This document shows, piece by piece, positions 21,124 to 21,142 of a stretch of DNA of 21,142 bases. The notes under the pieces are model-generated. The model saw only the letters and a program-made list of their open reading frames with translations, was not told the DNA's origin and ran no database searches. Source of the stretch: a virus. The position numbers and the translations under genes were made by a program. Location: IMG/VR virus record IMGVR_UViG_3300043427_003007, positions 1 through 21,142 of that record; one strand, given 5' to 3'. How positions within the stretch are numbered: the first letter of the stretch is position 1; each line of letters begins with the position of its first letter.

Positions 21124-21142
21124 AAAATCAAACAGTTCCGAC

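Noticed and set aside
1-21142. CRISPR arrays, insertion sequences, integrase or attachment sites, tRNA genes
   Set aside because: No regularly spaced repeats, transposase or integrase motifs, terminal inverted repeats or tRNA-like sequences were seen.

Overview
The window is part of the genome of a T4-like myovirus. Nearly every gene lies on the minus strand, so the window reads right to left in the order gp19, gp20, prohead core genes, gp21, gp22, gp23, gp3, uvsY, uvsW, gp55, gp47, gp46, an AAA+/VWA module, gp45 and gp44. The order, the CobS-type AAA+ ATPase, a small protein resembling the cyanobacterial DUF3110 family lodged between gp46 and gp47, and the low G+C content point to a marine cyanophage (Prochlorococcus or Synechococcus host). 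The host is inferred, not seen.

Right part (about 12.6-21.1 kb, virion genes): tail tube gp19 and portal gp20 are followed by two small prohead core candidates. One of these, of 105 aa, starts with what looks like a T4 capsid-targeting sequence. Next come two beta-rich proteins of unknown function that are probably virion parts, then the prohead protease gp21, scaffold gp22, major capsid protein gp23 and tail terminator gp3. gp23 ends at an intrinsic terminator with a GAAA tetraloop. Centre (about 6.5-12.6 kb, recombination and late transcription): UvsY, UvsW, a possibly Sm-like small protein, the late sigma factor gp55, the gp47/gp46 nuclease-ATPase pair and a short very basic ORF. Left part (1-6.46 kb): a 177-aa gene that forms its own late transcription unit, a VWA protein with a zinc-peptidase motif, a 53-aa micro-ORF, a CobS/MoxR-like AAA+ ATPase, and a tightly packed replication operon. 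That operon holds a 140-aa protein, clamp gp45, a zincin-like protein, a 48-aa micro-ORF, a 169-aa phage-family protein and the start of clamp loader gp44.

Regulation is unusually readable. Nine boxes matching or close to the T4 late consensus TATAAATA sit 13-39 nt upstream of start codons, consistent with the gp55 gene in the window. Three of them contain the stop codon of the preceding gene. Sigma-70-like promoters occur before the 140-aa/gp45 operon and before gp55, and an opposing, nearly perfect plus-strand promoter would produce antisense RNA. Three terminators are followed almost immediately by a promoter element, so genes are insulated and restarted at the same spot.

Four genes too short for routine calling were found by direct translation (48, 53 and 54 aa, and the partial gp44). 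The most unusual items are the AAA+/VWA/peptidase module with its start-proximal C-tracts, the divergent promoter pair upstream of gp55, a hairpin holding the start region of the gp45 operon, and a terminator lying inside the reading frame of a basic small protein.
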